Assembly: GCA_910576335.1 (NCBI GenBank)
Contig: CAJTIU010000009.1
Span: 1 to 64,000, forward strand
Origin: Lachnospiraceae bacterium
GTDB lineage: Bacteria > Bacillota > Clostridia > Lachnospirales > Lachnospiraceae
Direction of reading: 5' to 3'
Length of the DNA stretch: 64,000 bases
How positions within the stretch are numbered: position 1 is the first letter of the stretch; every line of letters starts with the position of its first letter. Positions 34,777-43,700 of this stretch are shown one piece after another. A program made the position numbers and the translations under genes. The notes under the pieces are model-generated. The model was not told where the DNA came from. It saw nothing but the letters and a program-made list of their open reading frames with translations, and made no database searches.

Positions 34777-36552
34777 TTATGAGAACTGGCTCTCATACAG
34801 CCGGTAGTACAATCCCTTTTTTGCCATCAATTCTCTATGATTTCCTGCCTCCAGAATCCGTTTATCATCAACATAGAAGATTCTGTCTGCACCCCGGATG
34901 GTGGAAAGCCGGTGGGCGATAATGAAGGAGGTCCGGTTTTTCAGCATAGCCGCAATGCCGGCCTGGACGAGAAGCTCTGTATGCGTGTCAATGCTGGAGG
35001 TTGCTTCATCCAGAATCAGAATTCTGGGGTCGCTTAGCATGGTACGGGCAAATGCAAGGAGCTGGCGCTGTCCGATTGAGAGCCCTGCGCTTCGTTCGCT
35101 GATCTCAGTATCATACCCTTTTTCCGTTTTCATAATAAACTCATGGGCATGGACTGCCTTTGCTGCAGCAATCATTTCTTCCTCTGTAGCATCCATCCTT
35201 CCATAGCAGATATTTTCACGGATTGTTCCGGTAAATAAAAAGGTATCCTGTGTCATCACACCCATCTGTCTCCTTAAGCTTTCCAGGGTTACCTTACGAG
35301 TATCATATTCATCCACCGCCACACTTCCTGCTGTCACATCATAAAACCGGCTGATGAGATTAACAATTGTCGTCTTTCCGGCTCCGGTGGGTCCTACGAG
35401 TGCGATCGTCTCTCCGGGCCGGATATCAAAGCTTACATTCTCAAGTACAAGGCGGTCCGGCTCATCCGGGTAAGCAAAGCTTACGTTTTGAAAACGGACT
35501 CTGCCCGTGATCTCTGGCAGACTGGTGCTGCCCTCCAGACTGCGGATCTCTGCCGGGGTATCAAGAATGTCAAATACACGCTCCGCAGCAGAAATATTTG
35601 TCACAATCTTATTGTAAAAGCTTGCCAGATTGCGGATCGGGCTCCAGAACATTCCCAGGTATGCGGAAAAGGCGAGGAAAGTACCGACCCCGATCTTGTC
35701 TGCGCCGACAATACGGATGCCAATAAAATAAAGAAGAAATCCGCCCAGTCCCCATACAATTTCCACAAGTGCACTGAATAAATCGGCAATCTTTACTGCG
35801 TCTATAAAGCTGTCCCGGTATTCCCGGGCGCATCTGTCAAAAGCCTCCTGCCTTTCCTGTTCTGCGGCAAAGCTCTGCACGATGCGGATGCCGGAAAAAT
35901 TTTCGTGGATAAATCCGTTCAGGTTTGAATTTTTCTGCCTGTGAATCTGCCAGAGCTTATGTGCCCGTATCTGAATTATGAACATGCCTGCAGCGAGAAG
36001 TGGAAGTGTCAGGAAGGCGGCCAGGGCTAACTGCCAGCTTTTTACCAGCATGATGCAGGCGATTCCAATCAGTGTTAAAAAATCCGGAAGCAGTTTGGTC
36101 ACGCTGTCTGAAAGCATCTCCTTCAGGGAATTAATGTCACCTACAATGCGGGCAAGAATCTTTCCCGTCGGACGGCTGTCAAAAAAATGGAAACTCAGGC
36201 TCTGTATATGCCGGTAGAGCTCGCTGCGTATGGTCATCAGTACCTGATTCGTTATATCCGCCATGATACGCATCCAGCCCCGCCTGCAGAGCATGTACAG
36301 AAGAAATAGCGAGAACCCGGTCACCCCAAGGCGGAAAAGCCCTGGTATATCGGAATGCGCCACATAGGTATCCACTGCCAGTTCAATCATAAGAGGAGTA
36401 ATAAGCGTGACGGAAAGAGTGACAGAGAGCAGAAGAGCCACGGTAACAAGCTTTCTTTTATACGCTAACAGATATTTATATAGTCTGGCAAGCGTTTCTT
36501 TTTTCGGGACATCCCGGATGAGCTCATCTTGTTTTACAGAATTTACTGACAT
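34777..36552 (-). CDS. Heterodimeric multidrug-type ABC exporter, second subunit
   Basis: 591 residues from ATG 36552 (MSVNSVKQDEL), which overlaps the stop of the upstream partner. Six membrane helices and an ATPase domain: Walker A GPTGAGKTTIVN, signature LSIGQRQLLAFART, Walker B ILILDEATSSIDT, H-loop FIIAHRLST. The signature reads LSIGQ in place of LSGGQ, as often seen in one half of heterodimeric exporters of the BmrCD/LmrCD type. Partner 36543-38276 has the canonical signature. Substrate unknown, likely drugs or peptides. Confidence 0.92.
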   Translation of the reverse strand: MSVNSVKQDELIRDVPKKETLARLYKYLLAYKRKLVTVALLLSVTLSVTLITPLMIELAVDTYVAHSDIPGLFRLGVTGFSLFLLYMLCRRGWMRIMADITNQVLMTIRSELYRHIQSLSFHFFDSRPTGKILARIVGDINSLKEMLSDSVTKLLPDFLTLIGIACIMLVKSWQLALAAFLTLPLLAAGMFIIQIRAHKLWQIHRQKNSNLNGFIHENFSGIRIVQSFAAEQERQEAFDRCAREYRDSFIDAVKIADLFSALVEIVWGLGGFLLYFIGIRIVGADKIGVGTFLAFSAYLGMFWSPIRNLASFYNKIVTNISAAERVFDILDTPAEIRSLEGSTSLPEITGRVRFQNVSFAYPDEPDRLVLENVSFDIRPGETIALVGPTGAGKTTIVNLISRFYDVTAGSVAVDEYDTRKVTLESLRRQMGVMTQDTFLFTGTIRENICYGRMDATEEEMIAAAKAVHAHEFIMKTEKGYDTEISERSAGLSIGQRQLLAFARTMLSDPRILILDEATSSIDTHTELLVQAGIAAMLKNRTSFIIAHRLSTIRGADRIFYVDDKRILEAGNHRELMAKKGLYYRLYESQFS

Positions 36553-38276
36553 GCTGCTTCCTCCTCTCTGCTTCCATATTGTACGCACCAGGTATGGTAA
36601 TAGCGGCCCTTCTTATCCATCAGCTCTTCATGAGTGCCGCGTTCGGCAATCGTGCTGCCTTCCAGGATAATAATCTCGTCTGCGGCATGCACCGCAGAAA
36701 CCCGGTGTCCGATTATGATTTTTGTTGTTTTTTCTATTTTGGCTAAATGTTTCTGGATTTGCTGTTCGGTTTCCATGTCAAGGGCAGATGTTGCATCGTC
36801 AAGGATTAGGACGGGCGGCTTTTTTGCGATGGCTCTGGCAATGCTGATCCGCTGCTTCTGCCCGCCAGAAAGACCCACGCCGCGCTCCCCGACCACCGTC
36901 TCATATCCATCTTCAAGACGGCTGATAAAACGGGCGGCGCCAGCCTTTTCGGCTGACCATTCTACTGTATCCTGCGTAAGTTCCTTTTGCTTTCCAGTCT
37001 TTACATTCTCCGCTACAGAATCCGAAAACAGGAACACATCCTGCATAACAACCGAGACGGCGGCGCGCAGATCCTTTAGGGGAAGGGTCCGGATATCCTG
37101 GCCGTCCAACAGGATTCGTCCCTCTGTTACGTCATAAAAGCGCTGAATCAGGTTTACAAGTGTTGTCTTTCCAGCGCCGGTCATTCCCATGACGCCGAGC
37201 GTCTGTCCTGGCTTAAGATCCAGATTAATATCTGACAGAATCCTTTGTCCGTTCAGGGAAAAGCCGACGTGCTCAAATTTCAGGCTGCCGCTTATGTTTC
37301 CAGGTGAAATGGCTGTCTCAGTCTCCGTAATCTGCGGAGTCTCACCGGCAGCCTTTTTGATTTTCTTCCACGAAGCAAAGGCAGATGCAAGATCATTACT
37401 CAGCCACCCGACAATCTCCATGGGCCAGATGATATTATTGGCATATTCGGAGAATGCCCCCAGCGCCCCGAGCGTCATTCTTCCGGAAATGACCATCAGG
37501 CCCCCGATGATAATGACCATGAGCAGCATGGTATTTCCGAGAAAGGTAATTGCCGGCTGGTAGTCAGCCACAGTTTTTGCCTGCTCCATATTTAGATCAT
37601 AAAATTTCCGGTTGTGTCTGCCGAATTTTTTAATCTCGTATTCCTCGCGGGCAAATGCCTTAACAGTGCGGATGCCGGACAGGGCTTCCTGCGCTACTGT
37701 ATTCAGTTCTGCGGTTTCCTCGCTGATCTTGTCATATACTATGCCGAGCTTTCCCTCCATACGTATGGCACAGATGCCGATGACCGGCAGAATGACCAGG
37801 GGAACCAGTGTAAGTACCGGATTCAGGCGGAACATAAAGAATAGCACCAGTATGGTATGTGTGACTGCCTCCACGGCCAGAATCCCCACAAACCCAGTGG
37901 CCATCCAAACTCTGTCAACGTCTTCTTTGACACGTGTCATCAGCTCGCCGGTATTGTGCCGGTCGAAGAAGTCTGCAGACATGGTTTCAAGATGTGAGAA
38001 GAGATCTCTTCTCATATGATATCCAACGGATACTCCCACTGCATCATAGGTAAACTCCTTTATGTACTGCAGAATGGCACGGCCGATGCCGATTCCCAGA
38101 AGCCCCAATAGAAAGCCTGTTAAAAGCCGGAGTTTTCCATCCGCAATCACATCGTCAATAATATGCTTTGTTATCTGCGGCGCCGCCATATCAAGGATCA
38201 GGCTGATTACCATGCACACAAAGCCGAGCAGATACAGCGGACCATAGCGCTTCATATAGGTTCCAGGTTTTTTCAT
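36543..38276 (-). CDS. Heterodimeric multidrug-type ABC exporter, first subunit
   Basis: 577 residues; six membrane helices, then an ATPase domain with Walker A GMTGAGKTTLVN, signature LSGGQKQRISIARA, Walker B VLILDDATSALDM (Asp in place of the catalytic Glu) and H-loop IIGHRVSA. A DD Walker B in one subunit and an LSIGQ signature in the other together give one degenerate ATP site, the rule for BmrCD-like heterodimers. A leader peptide and terminator in the 450-nt leader suggest control by attenuation. Confidence 0.93.
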   Translation of the reverse strand: MKKPGTYMKRYGPLYLLGFVCMVISLILDMAAPQITKHIIDDVIADGKLRLLTGFLLGLLGIGIGRAILQYIKEFTYDAVGVSVGYHMRRDLFSHLETMSADFFDRHNTGELMTRVKEDVDRVWMATGFVGILAVEAVTHTILVLFFMFRLNPVLTLVPLVILPVIGICAIRMEGKLGIVYDKISEETAELNTVAQEALSGIRTVKAFAREEYEIKKFGRHNRKFYDLNMEQAKTVADYQPAITFLGNTMLLMVIIIGGLMVISGRMTLGALGAFSEYANNIIWPMEIVGWLSNDLASAFASWKKIKKAAGETPQITETETAISPGNISGSLKFEHVGFSLNGQRILSDINLDLKPGQTLGVMGMTGAGKTTLVNLIQRFYDVTEGRILLDGQDIRTLPLKDLRAAVSVVMQDVFLFSDSVAENVKTGKQKELTQDTVEWSAEKAGAARFISRLEDGYETVVGERGVGLSGGQKQRISIARAIAKKPPVLILDDATSALDMETEQQIQKHLAKIEKTTKIIIGHRVSAVHAADEIIILEGSTIAERGTHEELMDKKGRYYHTWCVQYGSREEEAACQ

Positions 38277-38331
38277 ATATTTCCCTCCTCGTATAATAAG
38301 TAATTGTATTTTGTAACTGTGAAAGTACCGG

Positions 38332-38478
38332 GTTACTATTCACGGGGCCGTGCACCCCGCTGCACGGCATCCGAGCCGATAAAGTGGTGGTTTCCGGCAT
38401 CCAGCCCCTCGCTGAAAGCGGATTTTAAATGGGCTGGATGCGTTACTATGAGCGGACGGTTAGTCCGTGAATAGTAAC
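38332..38478. mobile_element. 147-bp MITE-like structured element with target duplication
   Basis: Ends are GTTACTATTCACGG and CCGTGAATAGTAAC (exact inverted repeats). AGTACCGG occurs directly outside both ends (38324-38331 and 38479-38486), as expected for an 8-bp target duplication. The interior has two strong stems: GCCGTGCA/TGCACGGC and GCATCCAGCCC/GGGCTGGATGC. It codes for nothing and lies inside the leader of the ABC exporter operon. Confidence 0.8.
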
Positions 38479-38492
38479 AGTACCGGATAGTT

Positions 38493-38534
38493 TCCAAAAA
38501 AATACAAAAAGCCGCAGCCCATACGGGCTGCGGC
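38493..38534 (-). terminator. Attenuator-type terminator ahead of the ABC exporter pair
   Basis: Read on the minus strand, GCCGCAGCCC-GTAT-GGGCTGCGGC is followed by TTTTTGTATTTTTTT. It lies 31 nt after the leader-peptide stop and over 200 nt before the exporter start. Confidence 0.85.
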
Positions 38535-38564
38535 GGATAATCAATATAGGATGCGGCAGAAAAA

Positions 38565-38654
38565 TCAATGCCGCCTGTTTCCTTCCGCGAGGCAGGATGT
38601 CTGAGCATGCAGGATTGTCATGTAGTTGTAATCAGTGTAAATAAGCTTTTTCAT
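38565..38654 (-). CDS. Leader peptide of the ABC exporter operon
   Basis: 29-residue ORF starting MKKLIYTDYNYMTILHAQTS and ending EGNRRH, with a very strong GAAAGGAGGCGG before the ATG. It has its own promoter and is followed by an intrinsic terminator, the layout of ribosome-controlled attenuation known for the Bacillus bmrBCD exporter genes. The end of the ORF holds GGCGGCA, which can pair either with TGCCGC just after the stop or with CCGCC at the foot of the terminator. Confidence 0.7.
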   Translation of the reverse strand: MKKLIYTDYNYMTILHAQTSCLAEGNRRH

Positions 38655-38730
38655 CGTTCCGCCTCCTTTCTTAATATTTATAGCAGCTTAATGGTTATGG
38701 TTTACTCCATGACCTGTAACACTAAATTAC

Positions 38731-38759
38731 ATTCTAATTGGAAGAAAGTTTTCTGTCAA
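38731..38759 (-). promoter_or_regulatory. Promoter of the leader peptide/ABC exporter operon
   Basis: On the minus strand TTGACA (38759-38754), 17 bp, TAGAAT (38736-38731). Confidence 0.75.
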
Positions 38760-38789
38760 GCACTTTTAAAGATTTCATTTCATAAGTTA

Positions 38790-38819
38790 TTGAATAAAGT
38801 CTGACCCATGTGGTATAAT
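38790..38819 (+). promoter_or_regulatory. Promoter of the small-protein gene at 38929
   Basis: TTGAAT (38790-38795), 18 bp, TATAAT (38814-38819). It runs divergently from the exporter operon promoter. Confidence 0.6.
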
Positions 38820-38836
38820 TTTATAAAAGGCAAGTG

Positions 38837-38932
38837 GTGACTGTGAAGGAACTGAACAGCTGCAGCAGCTGGATTCGCAGACGGGAAGTCCTGGACCATG
38901 AATTGCAACAACGAGAGGAACTTTGGAAATGA
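38837..38932 (+). CDS. Possible 31-residue ORF overlapping the next gene
   Basis: GTG start, charged peptide with CSSWIRRREVLDHELQQREE, ending in an ATGA overlap with the following start. The predicted transcription start is only about ten bases upstream, so its ribosome site would be very short. Real or not is open. Confidence 0.35.
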   Translation: MTVKELNSCSSWIRRREVLDHELQQREELWK

Positions 38933-39390
38933 TAATAGCAAAGAATGACGAAGTAAAGCGGAGCAGGATATGGAGACTGGCAATAGCAGGTTCTTCCATC
39001 TTGATTATTATAATAGCAGTATATCTGCTGATGAAGATGTTTACGGCAAACCCTTTGGAAGGGAGCTGGGAGAGTGAGGATGGAGATCTTGTGATCAATG
39101 TAGGGGTAAACGGAACTTTGTCTGTGAAAGCATATGATGTTTCTGAGGGAATGGATGTCAGTGTGAAGATGGAGTATACCCTGGACAAAGAGGAAAAGAC
39201 GATCACGATCAAGGAGGATACGGCAGATGTCATCAGGCAGGCGGATGCATCGGACGGGGCATATACAAGGGAGATGCTGGAGAATGCGCTTGCAAGAGTA
39301 GTGACAACTTTTGATTATAATATAGAAGGGAGAAGGCTGATTTTATCAGAGAGGGAATACGGCGAGCAGTTAACATTTACAAAAAAGTAA
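38929..39390 (+). CDS. Unknown single-helix anchored small protein
   Basis: 153 residues. One membrane helix near the N-terminus (LAIAGSSILIIIIAVYLLM) and an extracellular domain starting NPLEGSWESEDGDLVINVGV, a GxW-type opening seen in lipocalin-like or DUF-type beta domains. Start ATG 38929 has GAGAGGAA upstream; TTG 38923 is in frame. No enzymatic motif. It is followed by a region of repeats, so it is likely a single gene. Confidence 0.75.
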   Translation: MIIAKNDEVKRSRIWRLAIAGSSILIIIIAVYLLMKMFTANPLEGSWESEDGDLVINVGVNGTLSVKAYDVSEGMDVSVKMEYTLDKEEKTITIKEDTADVIRQADASDGAYTREMLENALARVVTTFDYNIEGRRLILSEREYGEQLTFTKK

Positions 39391-39455
39391 GGGAATGTAG
39401 AGAAATAACCGCACAGGCCGGAAGAATGTAATGGTTATCTCCCTGTAGTTCCTGG

Positions 39456-39613
39456 TATAACCCAATTTAAATAACCTTACGTTTTACTGGTCTGCTTTCC
39501 CGATAGCACATGTGTAAAAGCCTCAGCGCAGCCCGCGTAGCCTTGCGTTTTTACACATGCACTCTCGAAAAAGCATTCTCAGTGAAACAGAAAAGTATTT
39601 AAATTGGGTTATA
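39456..39613. mobile_element. 158-bp long inverted repeat (MITE-like)
   Basis: Ends TATAACCCAATTTAAATA (39456-39473) and TATTTAAATTGGGTTATA (39596-39613) are perfect complements. Inner arms also pair with mismatches (CATGTGTAAAA with TTTTTACACATG, CTGCTTTCCCGA with TCGAAAAAGCA). The whole would fold as one long hairpin with a GC-rich tip. No coding sequence. With its neighbour hairpin it fills the gap before ispG. Confidence 0.75.
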
Positions 39614-39663
39614 CTAGAGCGTGTTTGAAAATTGCTTTATGTCAACTTTCAAACACGCTCTAG
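39614..39663. terminator. Strong hairpin before ispG
   Basis: CTAGAGCGTGTTTGAAA pairs exactly over 17 bp with TTTCAAACACGCTCTAG. The T run after it is weak. It directly abuts the 158-bp repeat and could be part of the same mobile unit or a terminator. Confidence 0.55.
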
Positions 39664-39722
39664 CATTTTAAAGAACTGTTGAATTGTTACTGGAAATCTA
39701 CTATTTTAAGAGGTGAAGAAGG

Positions 39723-40778
39723 ATGTACAGAGTTCATACGAGGAAAATAAGTATTGGAAATGTAACCATTGGGGGAGGCAGCGCGGTTGTGGTTCAGTCC
39801 ATGACAAATACCCGGACCGAGGATATAGCAGGAACAGTTTCCCAGATCCTTGCACTGGAGCGCGCAGGATGTGAGATCATCCGCTGCGCGGTTCCGACTA
39901 TGGAGGCGGCAGAATCGCTGGGGGAGATTAAGAAGCAGATACATATCCCGCTTGTGGCGGACATTCATTTTGATTACAGACTTGCCATAGAGGCGATCCT
40001 GCACGGGGCAGACAAGATCAGGATTAATCCTGGGAATATCGGGGACGAGTCCCGTGTAAAGGCGGTCGTGGACAAGGCAAAGGAATACCATGTGCCCATC
40101 CGTGTGGGGGTGAACAGCGGATCTCTTGAGAAGCCCCTGATTGAAAAATACGGCAGGGTGACGGCAGAGGGCCTGGCAGAAAGCGCCCTGGATAAGGTAC
40201 ATATGATAGAAAGGTTTGGCTATGAGGAGCTGGTAGTGAGCATCAAATCCTCGGATGTACTTATGTGCGTCAGGGCTCACGAAGAGATTGCGAAGAAATG
40301 TCCTTACCCTCTCCATGTGGGCATCACGGAGGCAGGGACGCTCCTTGCAGGAAATATTAAGTCTTCCATCGGCCTTGGACTGATCCTCCATCAGGGAATC
40401 GGGGATACCATCCGTGTGTCGCTCACCGGGGATCCGGTGGAAGAGATTAAGTCTGCAAAGCTGATCCTCCGGACACTTGGGCTTAGAAAAGGGGGTATAG
40501 AAGTGGTATCCTGCCCTACCTGCGGGAGAACGAAGATTGATCTCATCGGCCTTGCAAACCAGGTAGAGGAGATGGTGGCAGATATTCCTCTTGATCTTAA
40601 AGTAGCTGTCATGGGCTGCGTAGTAAACGGGCCAGGGGAAGCGAAGGAAGCGGATATCGGCATCGCAGGCGGTATAGGCGAAGGACTTCTTATAAAAAAA
40701 GGAGAGGTCGTTAAGAAGGTAAAGGAAGAGGAACTGCTGGAGACACTGAGACAGGAGTTGTTACACTGGAATGAATAG
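39723..40778 (+). CDS. ispG: 4-hydroxy-3-methylbut-2-en-1-yl diphosphate synthase
   Basis: IspG carries out the penultimate step of the MEP isoprenoid pathway with a 4Fe-4S cluster. 351 residues. The TIM-barrel start (IGNVTIGGGSAVVVQSMTNT) and the cluster region with CPTCGRTKIDL and MGCVVNGPGEAKEADIG are present; the three Cys are intact. In many Firmicutes the order is dxr-rseP-ispG-polC; dxr and rseP are not upstream here, where the two inverted repeats lie instead. The stop overlaps the polC start. Confidence 0.97.
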   Translation: MYRVHTRKISIGNVTIGGGSAVVVQSMTNTRTEDIAGTVSQILALERAGCEIIRCAVPTMEAAESLGEIKKQIHIPLVADIHFDYRLAIEAILHGADKIRINPGNIGDESRVKAVVDKAKEYHVPIRVGVNSGSLEKPLIEKYGRVTAEGLAESALDKVHMIERFGYEELVVSIKSSDVLMCVRAHEEIAKKCPYPLHVGITEAGTLLAGNIKSSIGLGLILHQGIGDTIRVSLTGDPVEEIKSAKLILRTLGLRKGGIEVVSCPTCGRTKIDLIGLANQVEEMVADIPLDLKVAVMGCVVNGPGEAKEADIGIAGGIGEGLLIKKGEVVKKVKEEELLETLRQELLHWNE

Positions 40779-43700
40779 AACAGAGACAGGAAAATTATTT
40801 TTTGAAGTCTTTCCCACCTTGAAAGTGGAGGACGGGCTTAAGGAACTGTTTTCGGACGTGCAGGTTACTAAGGTGGCAACGAATTCCATGCGCACCTTTC
40901 TTAAGGTGCACCTTAAGAGCAGCCATCTCATTCAGAAAAACCAGATCTATGAGATGGAGCACCTGATTAAGCTGCAGCTCTTTCCAAGGAGCAGGCTGAC
41001 CATAGAGATCCGGGAGAGCTTCGAGCTGTCCGGGCAGTATACGCCGGAAAATATTATGACAGAATATTTTGAAAGCTTTCTTATTGAGTTAAATGCTAAA
41101 AGTGTGGTAGAGAGAAGCATGTTCCAGAATGCACGGTATGCTTTTGAGGACGAGAATATTCTGTGCCTGCAGCTTACAGATACCATTGTCGCCCAGGGAA
41201 AGAAAGAGTCCATGGCATCCTATTTGACGGACGTGTACGAGAAACGGTTTGGTACGCCCATTGAGGTGCGCATACTTTACAGGGAGGCGAAGGAGAGCAG
41301 GCTTAAGTATAATGACATGAAGCTTAAGCAGGAGGTAGACTCCATTCTCTCCCAGGCGGCTTCCATTAAGAAAAAGCAGGCGGAAGCATCTGCGAAGGCT
41401 GAGGGAAAGAAAAAGGAGCCCGGGGAGAGGAAATCCTTTGCCCCAAGAAGTAAAGGGCCTGATGCAGACGGCCTGATCTATGGGCGTCCTTTTGATGATG
41501 AGGGAACGATAGAGCTTGCCCAGGTAGTGGGCGAGATGGGAGAGATCCTGTTCAGGGGCAAGGTGCTGAATGTTGAGACAAGAGAGATCCGTAATGAGAA
41601 GACGATTATCATATATTCCGTGACTGATTTTACAGACACCATCACAGTAAAGATGTTTGTAAGAAATGAACAGCTGCCGGATATACTCGGCGAGGTAAAG
41701 AGCGGAGCATTTTTAAAGATAAAGGGTGTTACTACCATTGATAAATACGATGGTGAGCTGACTATCGGCTCTGTATCTGGCATTAAGAAAATTCCTGATT
41801 TTACCGAGACAAGAAAGGATACAGCGCCGGAGAAGAGGGTAGAGCTGCACTGCCATACGAAGATGAGTGATATGGACGGTGTGTCCGAGGTAAAAGATAT
41901 CGTGAAGCGCGCCCACGACTGGGGACATAAAGCCATTGCCATTACAGATCACGGAGTGGTACAGTCCTTCCCGGATGCAAATCACTACATTGAGACCCTG
42001 GATAAGGACGACCCCTTTAAGGTGATTTACGGTGTGGAGGGCTATCTGGTGGATGACCTTCAGGATGTGGCAGTAAACGGGAAGGGACAGTCTCTGGAGG
42101 GAACATATGTTGTCTTTGACCTGGAGACAACCGGGTTCAGCCCGATTAAGGATAAGATCATTGAGATCGGGGCTGTGAAGGTGGAAAATGGCGTGATCAG
42201 GGATCATTACAGCACCTTTGTAAATCCAGGGGTGCCGATTCCGTTTCAGATTACCCAGCTTACCAGTATTACAGATCAGATGGTTATGGGTTCGCCGGAC
42301 ATTGAGACAGTGCTTCCAGAGTTTCTTGAGTTTGTGGGGGACGCGGTGCTGGTGGCGCACAATGCGTCCTTTGATGTGGGATTTATTGAGCAGAACTGCC
42401 GTTATCAGGACATTGAGCCTGACTTTACGTCAGTGGATACGGTTGCACTGGCGAGAATCCTTCTGCCCACTCTCTCGAAGTTTAAGCTGAATGTGGTGGC
42501 AAAGGCCCTTAATATTTCCCAGGAGCATCATCACCGCGCAGTGGACGATGCAAGAGTGACGGCAGAGATCTTCGTGAAGTTTATTCAGATGCTTCATGAC
42601 ATGGATATTTACGATCTGGAGAAGCTGAACCAGTACGGTGCCCACAACGTGGAAGCTGTAAAGAAGCTTCCCACCTATCATGTGATTATACTTGCAAAAA
42701 ATAATACGGGGAGAGTGAACCTCTATACTCTGATATCCAAGTCCCACCTTACTTATTATGCCAGGAGGCCCCGGATTCCGAAAAGTGAGCTGTCAAAGCA
42801 CCGTGAGGGGCTTCTGGTAGGCAGTGCCTGCGAGGCAGGAGAGCTGTACCAGGCGATTCTGAATGAGAAGTCCGATGAACGGATTGCAAAGATTGTAAAT
42901 TATTATGATTACCTGGAGCTCCAGCCAGTAGGAAACAACCAGTTTATGATTGAAAGCCCCAAGATTACCAGGGTGAACAGCATAGAGGATATCCAGAATA
43001 TCAACCGGCAGATCATCAAGCTGGGGGAGAGGTTCAATAAGCCGGTAGTGGCCACATGCGACGTGCATTTTCTTGACCCGGAGGATGAGGTATACCGCAG
43101 GATTATTATGACCGGAAAGGGATTTAACGATGCGGACAACCAGGCGCCCCTTTACCTTCATACGACAGAGGAGATGCTTTCCGAATTTGAGTACCTGGGA
43201 TCTGCAAAGGCAAGGGAGATTGTGATTGAGAATCCTGGTAAAATCGCGGATATGATTGAGAAAATCTCTCCAGTGCGCCCGGATAAATGCCCGCCTGTCA
43301 TACCGGATTCCGATAAGGATCTGAAAAAGATATGCTACGATAAAGCTCATTCCATGTACGGGGATTCCCTGCCGGAGATTGTAACGGAACGGCTGGAGCG
43401 TGAGCTGAACTCGATTATTTCCAACGGTTTTGCAGTTATGTATATCATTGCACAGAAGCTGGTATGGAAATCAAATGAGGACGGATATCTGGTCGGCTCC
43501 CGGGGTTCCGTAGGTTCCTCCTTTGTGGCGACCATGGCGGGCATTACGGAGGTGAATCCTCTAAGCCCCCATTATTACTGTAAGAAATGTCATTACAGCG
43601 ATTTTACCTCAGAAGAGGTTAAGGCCTTTGCAGGCGGCTGCGGATGGGATATGCCGGATAAGATGTGCCCGGTCTGCGGCGAGCCCCTTGTTAAGGACGG

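Noticed and set aside
39687-40391. 234-residue open frame opposite ispG
   Set aside because: Antisense to a clear ispG reading frame, with no recognisable motif and no good start.
42793-43350. 185-residue open frame opposite polC
   Set aside because: Shadow of polC; no motif and no ribosome site.
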